A stretch of DNA of 64,000 bases from positions 1,488,001 to 1,552,000 of the forward strand of contig CBDCMR010000003.1 of the NCBI GenBank assembly GCA_965219035.1, in the 5' to 3' direction. The notes beneath the pieces were generated by a model. The model searched no databases, was not told where the DNA came from, and saw nothing but the letters and a program-made list of their open reading frames with translations. This DNA comes from CBDCKN01 sp965219035 (GTDB lineage Bacteria > Gemmatimonadota > Gemmatimonadetes > Longimicrobiales > Gaopeijiaceae). Each line of letters begins with the position of its first letter. Positions within the stretch are counted from its first letter, which is position 1. Made by a program: the position numbers and the translations under genes. Shown one piece after another: positions 60,403-64,000 of this stretch.

Positions 60403-62928
60403 ATGGTAGCGAGCTCCGACGACCGACTCGAGCGCTATCGCAAGATACGCTCCGCCTCCGATACCCCCGAGCCGTTCGGAGGGATGGGATCGGCCGGGGA
60501 CGCACGGCTGTTCGTGGTGCAGAAGCACCACGCCAGCTCCCTGCACTGGGATCTGCGACTCGAGATGGGCGGGGCCCTGGAGTCTTGGGCCGTGCCCAAG
60601 GGCCCTTCCGCGGATACGGCGGACAAGCGTCTCGCCATGCACGTGGAGCCCCACCCGCTGGAGTATGCCGAGTTCGAGGGGGTCATCCCCGAAGGGCAGT
60701 ACGGAGCCGGCCCGTCCATCTGCTGGGACAAGGGCGTCTGGATCGAGATCCCCGGCGAGAAGCACGGTTTGGAGCACGGCAAGCTCCTCTTCGAGCTCAG
60801 AGGCTACAAGCTGCGCGGCCGCTGGACGCTCGTGCACACGCCCAAGCGGGGGGACAACCACTGGCTCCTCATCAAGGAGCGGGACGGCTACGTGGACGAG
60901 CGGGGCACGGACGCGTATCCAGACGACTCGATCTACTCGGGACTTCTGGTGGATCAGCTTTCCGACCCCGGCGAGCGAGATGCCGAGATCCTCGGGCGGG
61001 CCCGCGAGCTGGGCGCCGAGAAGGAGGCGTCCCCGGCCGAGAAGATGAAGGTCATGCTAGCCACGAGCCGCAAGGAGCCCTTCGACAAGGAAGGCTGGGT
61101 CTTCGAGCTCAAGTACGACGGCTATCGGGTGATCGCGTCCCGGGAGACCGAGGAGCCCGTGCTCTGGTCCCGGAACGGGAACGACCTCACCGAGACCTTT
61201 CCCGACATCGCCCGGGCTCTCCACGGGCTGCCCTATGATGGCACGGTCCTGGACGGCGAGGTCGTGGTCCACGATGAGGCGGGCTTGCCGAGCTTCAGCC
61301 GCCTTCAGCGTAGAGGCCGCCTGCAGCGCCTCTCGGACATCCTGAAGGCAACGCTGGACCTGCCGGCCGTCTTCTACGCTTTCGATCTCTTGGCCTTCGG
61401 GGGGCTCGATCTCCGCGATCTACCCCTCGTGTCCAGAAAGGAGCTGCTCCGGGAGGTACTCCCCAGCGCGGGGCCCATCCGCTACTCGGACCATATCCCG
61501 GTTCAGGGCGAGGCCATGTACCGGCAGGTGACCGACATGCGCCTCGAGGGGATCGTGGCCAAGAAGGCCGACAGTCCCTACCGCTCCGGGCGTTCGACCC
61601 ATTGGTACAAGATCCGTACGGTTCACACCGACGACTTCGTGGTGGTGGGCTATACGGAGCCCAAAGGAGGACGGCCGGGTTTCGGGGCGCTCCACCTGGC
61701 CCAGTACGTCGACGGTGAGCTGACCTACTCCGGGAGTGTCGGGACCGGCTTCAGCGACGATATGCTCGAAGAGATCCTGGAGATGCTCGTGGATCTGGCT
61801 GGTGAGCCGGGCCCCCCGTGTGCCGGCCCGGCCCCCAAGGGGAAGACGCACCGTTGGATCCAGCCGAAGCTCGTGGCGGAGGTCCAGTACAAGGAGTTCA
61901 CCGACGCCGGCGTGATCCGGCATCCCTCCTTCGTGAGGCTCCGGCACGACAAGCGGGCGGAGGAGTGCGTTCGGGAGGACGAGGGCGGAGGCGAGGCGCT
62001 CCCGGACCCGGTCCAGGTCGTCGATCGGACCGTGGAGCGAACGGTCCCGTTCACCAATCTGGACAAGGTCTTGTGGCCCGAGGAGGGATACACCAAGGGT
62101 GACCTCATCGAGTATTACCGCACCGTCTGGGAGTGGATCTCACCGTACCTGGCAGACCGGTGTCTGGTGCTCACCCGCTATCCGGACGGCATCCATGGGA
62201 ACTCGTTTTACCAGAAGAACGCCCCGGAGTGGGCCCCGGAGTGGCTTCGGAGAGAGCCGGTCTGGAGCGAGGACTCCGACAAGGTCCTCGACTACTTCGT
62301 GGTGGAAGACGTGGAGTCGCTCCTGTGGGTGGCCAACTCGGCGGCCATCCCGCTGCACATCTGGTCCAGTCGCATCTCGACCCTGAACAAGCCCGACTGG
62401 TGCATCCTGGACCTGGATCCCAAGGGTGCGCCCTTCGCCGACGTGGTGAAGGTGGCCAAGGTGATCCGCCAGGTGTGCCAGGAGATCGAGCTTCCCTCAT
62501 ACGTGAAGACGAGTGGATCGTCCGGCCTCCACGTTCTGATTCCGCTGGGGGCGCAGCTCAGCTACGAGCAATCACGGATGCTGGGAAACCTGCTCGCCCG
62601 CGTCGTGGTGGGAGAGCTTCCCGAGATCGCCACCGTCACTAGGGCCCTCAAGAGCCGGGAAGGGAAGGTCTACGTGGACTTCCTGCAGAACGCTTCCGGC
62701 CAGCTGCTGGTGGCCCCCTTCTGTGTCCGGCCTGTGCCGGAGGCCGCCGTGTCCACGCCCCTCAAGTGGAGCGAGGTGACGAGCAAGCTCGACATCCGCA
62801 AACACACCATCAAGACGGTGCCGTCCCGCAAGAAGCGCCTCAAGGGGGGCGATCCCCTCCTGGGCGTGCTGGACGACAAGCCCGACCTCATGGGCGCCTT
62901 GGAGCGCCTGACGGGGCGCTCGGTTTGA
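60403..62928 (+). CDS. ligD: ATP-dependent DNA ligase LigD (PE-ligase-polymerase)
   Basis: An 841-residue NHEJ enzyme with domain order phosphoesterase, ligase, polymerase. Phosphoesterase (about 30-180): FVVQKHHASSLHWDLRLEM with the His/Asp set and HVEPHPLEYAEFEG. Ligase (about 215-530): FELKYDGYRV with nucleotidyl Lys237, DGEVVV, GIVAKKADSPYRSGR, HWYKIR. Polymerase (about 550-841): NLDKVLWPEEGYTKGDLIEY, ILDLDPKGAPF with metal Asp pair, SGSSGLHVLIPLG. All catalytic motifs are intact. Partner of the adjacent ku. Confidence 0.95.
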   Translation: MVASSDDRLERYRKIRSASDTPEPFGGMGSAGDARLFVVQKHHASSLHWDLRLEMGGALESWAVPKGPSADTADKRLAMHVEPHPLEYAEFEGVIPEGQYGAGPSICWDKGVWIEIPGEKHGLEHGKLLFELRGYKLRGRWTLVHTPKRGDNHWLLIKERDGYVDERGTDAYPDDSIYSGLLVDQLSDPGERDAEILGRARELGAEKEASPAEKMKVMLATSRKEPFDKEGWVFELKYDGYRVIASRETEEPVLWSRNGNDLTETFPDIARALHGLPYDGTVLDGEVVVHDEAGLPSFSRLQRRGRLQRLSDILKATLDLPAVFYAFDLLAFGGLDLRDLPLVSRKELLREVLPSAGPIRYSDHIPVQGEAMYRQVTDMRLEGIVAKKADSPYRSGRSTHWYKIRTVHTDDFVVVGYTEPKGGRPGFGALHLAQYVDGELTYSGSVGTGFSDDMLEEILEMLVDLAGEPGPPCAGPAPKGKTHRWIQPKLVAEVQYKEFTDAGVIRHPSFVRLRHDKRAEECVREDEGGGEALPDPVQVVDRTVERTVPFTNLDKVLWPEEGYTKGDLIEYYRTVWEWISPYLADRCLVLTRYPDGIHGNSFYQKNAPEWAPEWLRREPVWSEDSDKVLDYFVVEDVESLLWVANSAAIPLHIWSSRISTLNKPDWCILDLDPKGAPFADVVKVAKVIRQVCQEIELPSYVKTSGSSGLHVLIPLGAQLSYEQSRMLGNLLARVVVGELPEIATVTRALKSREGKVYVDFLQNASGQLLVAPFCVRPVPEAAVSTPLKWSEVTSKLDIRKHTIKTVPSRKKRLKGGDPLLGVLDDKPDLMGALERLTGRSV

Positions 62929-63063
62929 GTGGGGACCGACGGACGACCGAAGCGCGACGAAACCCTCGGCCCCTCTGATGCGTCATAAAGAGAGGGGGAA
63001 TCGGCGATCGCTGGCGATCCGTCGCACGTCCCGACTTTAATTCGTCCTTTTCAGGATTAGAAA

Positions 63064-63405
63064 ATGATCCAGTTTGCCGTCCATCTCCTGGTTACCGCCG
63101 CGCTCCTCGCCGTGGTCGGAAAGATGATCTCCGGCATAGAGGTGGAAGACGCGAGCGCAGCCTTCGTCGGGGCCCTGGTTCTCGGCTTCGCCAACGCCGT
63201 GATTCGGCCCATCCTGGTCGTGCTCACGATGCCCCTCACGATCCTCACGCTCGGCTTGTTCATCTGGGTCGTGAACGCGTTCATGCTCAAGCTCGCTGCG
63301 GCGTTCGTGCCGGGGTTCGAGGTCCGGGGATTCAAGGCGGCCCTGTTCGGGAGCCTGATGCTTGGGCTTCTCAACTTCGCGGTGTCGGTCTTCTTCGGGA
63401 TCTAG
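63064..63405 (+). CDS. phage holin family IV / YvlD-like membrane protein
   Basis: A 113-residue protein with four membrane helices (LLVTAALLAVVGKMI; AFVGALVLGFANAVIRPIL; LTILTLGLFIWVVNAFML; FGSLMLGLLNFAVSVFF). NAVIRPIL and the overall length fit PF04020 (YvlD/mycobacterial holin superfamily IV); here it is probably a housekeeping envelope protein, not a phage gene. Its stop TAG is supplied by the end of repeat copy B. Confidence 0.85.
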   Translation: MIQFAVHLLVTAALLAVVGKMISGIEVEDASAAFVGALVLGFANAVIRPILVVLTMPLTILTLGLFIWVVNAFMLKLAAAFVPGFEVRGFKAALFGSLMLGLLNFAVSVFFGI

Positions 63406-63493
63406 TGTTCCGCTGCCACAGTTCGCGGGCCACCAAGAGGGCCGCGGCATCGTGCCCTCGACTGGCCGAGACACTTTGGCAACGGGACGGTAG
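63402..63493 (-). mobile_element. MITE-like inverted-repeat element, copy B (92 bp)
   Basis: The left edge CTAGTGTTCCGCTGCCACAG then TTCGCGGGCCACCAAGAGGG is the right-type end of the family. The other edge, as reverse complement, is CTACCGTCCCGTTGCCAAAG then TGTCTCGGCCAGTCGAGGGC, the left-type end of copy A nearly base for base. It is therefore copy A's family in opposite orientation with a shorter middle. Confidence 0.75.
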
Positions 63494-63615
63494 GAGCCTG
63501 TCCGAGCAGTAGAGCTCGACGAAGTACGTTGCCAGCCGGCGGACAGCCTTCTAATCATCAGAGCACCCTGGGACTGGTCACAGCTTCGCCCAGGCCGTCA
63601 CCGGAGGTGATGATC

Positions 63616-64000
63616 ATGAAGAAGGCCGTGCTCGTTCCGTTCTTCGCGCTCGTCCTGGGAGCCACAGGCGCCGGCCTCGCTCTCGGTCTCTTCACGCAGC
63701 AGGGCACCCCCGGGAGCGGGGCAGGCGGCCTCCTCCAGACCCTCTCCCCCTTCCGCAGCTACGGCCACGTCTACGACTCGGCTAACGTCGAGGCCATGCG
63801 CCCGCGGTTCATGGGGCGCCGCGGTGTCGTGTCGACGGGGCACTATCTGGCGACCATGGCTGGCATGGACATGCTCAAACGGGGAGGTAACGCCTTCGAC
63901 GCGGGGGTCACCGCCGCGATGGCCCTCAAAGTCACCAAGATGGACTACGCTGGGTGGACCGGCGTGGCACCGTTGATCCTCTACAGCGCTGCCGAGGGGA
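63616..64000 (+). CDS. gamma-glutamyltransferase family protein, N-terminal part (runs off window)
   Basis: About 128 residues visible. ATG 63616 is chosen over ATG 63610 because GGAGG (63603-63607) is eight bases upstream. The start MKKAVLVPFFALVLGATGAG is a signal peptide or anchor. From residue ~70, GRRGVVSTGHYLATMAGMDM to LKRGGNAFDAGVTAAMAL is the N-terminal signature of gamma-glutamyltransferases, Ntn hydrolases that self-cleave before a Thr not in the window. Confidence 0.85.
   Translation, partial: MKKAVLVPFFALVLGATGAGLALGLFTQQGTPGSGAGGLLQTLSPFRSYGHVYDSANVEAMRPRFMGRRGVVSTGHYLATMAGMDMLKRGGNAFDAGVTAAMALKVTKMDYAGWTGVAPLILYSAAEG

Noticed and set aside
63064..63405. Holin-like gene as evidence of a prophage
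   Set aside because: PF04020 proteins are widespread chromosomal membrane proteins and no other phage genes are nearby.

Overview
The window looks like a chromosomal segment of a high-GC, Gram-negative bacterium, most plausibly a Gemmatimonadota or close relative. The basis is a Kdo transferase (waaA) implying LPS, many lipobox lipoproteins, an FlgO/TPR protein with a conserved N-terminal membrane helix, a small His-rich lipoprotein, and relics of a Ser/Thr kinase whose start reads MPDPVTRLNAALEGRY. This taxonomic call is inference. GTG and TTG starts and 1-8 bp gene overlaps are common.

Layout. 1-16 kb: a predicted aminopeptidase (cut by the left edge) and an SPFH protein; waaA overlapping a putative glycoside-hydrolase-like lipoprotein; an ABC exporter split by a one-base frameshift; uvrA; a two-unit M16 peptidase; a GT2 glycosyltransferase; and an FlgO/TPR protein. 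16-26 kb: gyrA, a PLP dehydratase, a HAD phosphatase, a DsbA-like protein and a small ORF form a plus-strand run. Facing it are a DUF402 protein, separate XdhC N and C domains, a MocA-like nucleotidyltransferase and a FadB/FadJ-type beta-oxidation protein. 26-36 kb (minus strand): a lipoprotein, an M23 peptidase, metG, ricT-like, accA, a response regulator fused to a degenerate PIG-L domain, an MFS transporter and an SDR.

36.5-42.8 kb is an accessory region full of debris: a broken receiver domain, a decayed gene next to a complete IS3-family element with a TCT target duplication, two Ser/Thr-kinase N-terminal relics flanking an amidase gene, a tyrosine-recombinase relic, tRNA-Asn, a group II intron placed directly behind the tRNA terminator, and a 48-bp repeat of the tRNA 3' end.

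42.8-57 kb: an NHL-propeller lipoprotein, a HupE/UreJ-like protein, a PQQ-type dehydrogenase, a DUF4399 lipoprotein, and a tryptophan-degradation cluster (DAO-family oxidoreductase, tryptophan dioxygenase, kynureninase). Between the oxidoreductase and the dioxygenase lie the 3' tails of two vanished divergent genes, probably a CoA ligase and an anthraniloyl-CoA monooxygenase-like protein. Then come an S1/P1-like nuclease, an ABC export pair and a rhomboid protease. 57-64 kb: a diguanylate cyclase, a MerR-TPR protein, divergent ku and ligD (NHEJ), a YvlD/holin-like protein, and the start of a gamma-glutamyltransferase.

The most unusual signal is a family of short inverted-repeat elements with two distinct end types. 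Copies or single ends lie near 6.7, 9.65, 23.05, 48.9 and 63.4 kb, with a short possible end at 50.27 kb. They begin with GTGT and sit at TA dinucleotides, so each junction spells TAG, and this TAG is the stop codon of several neighbouring genes.
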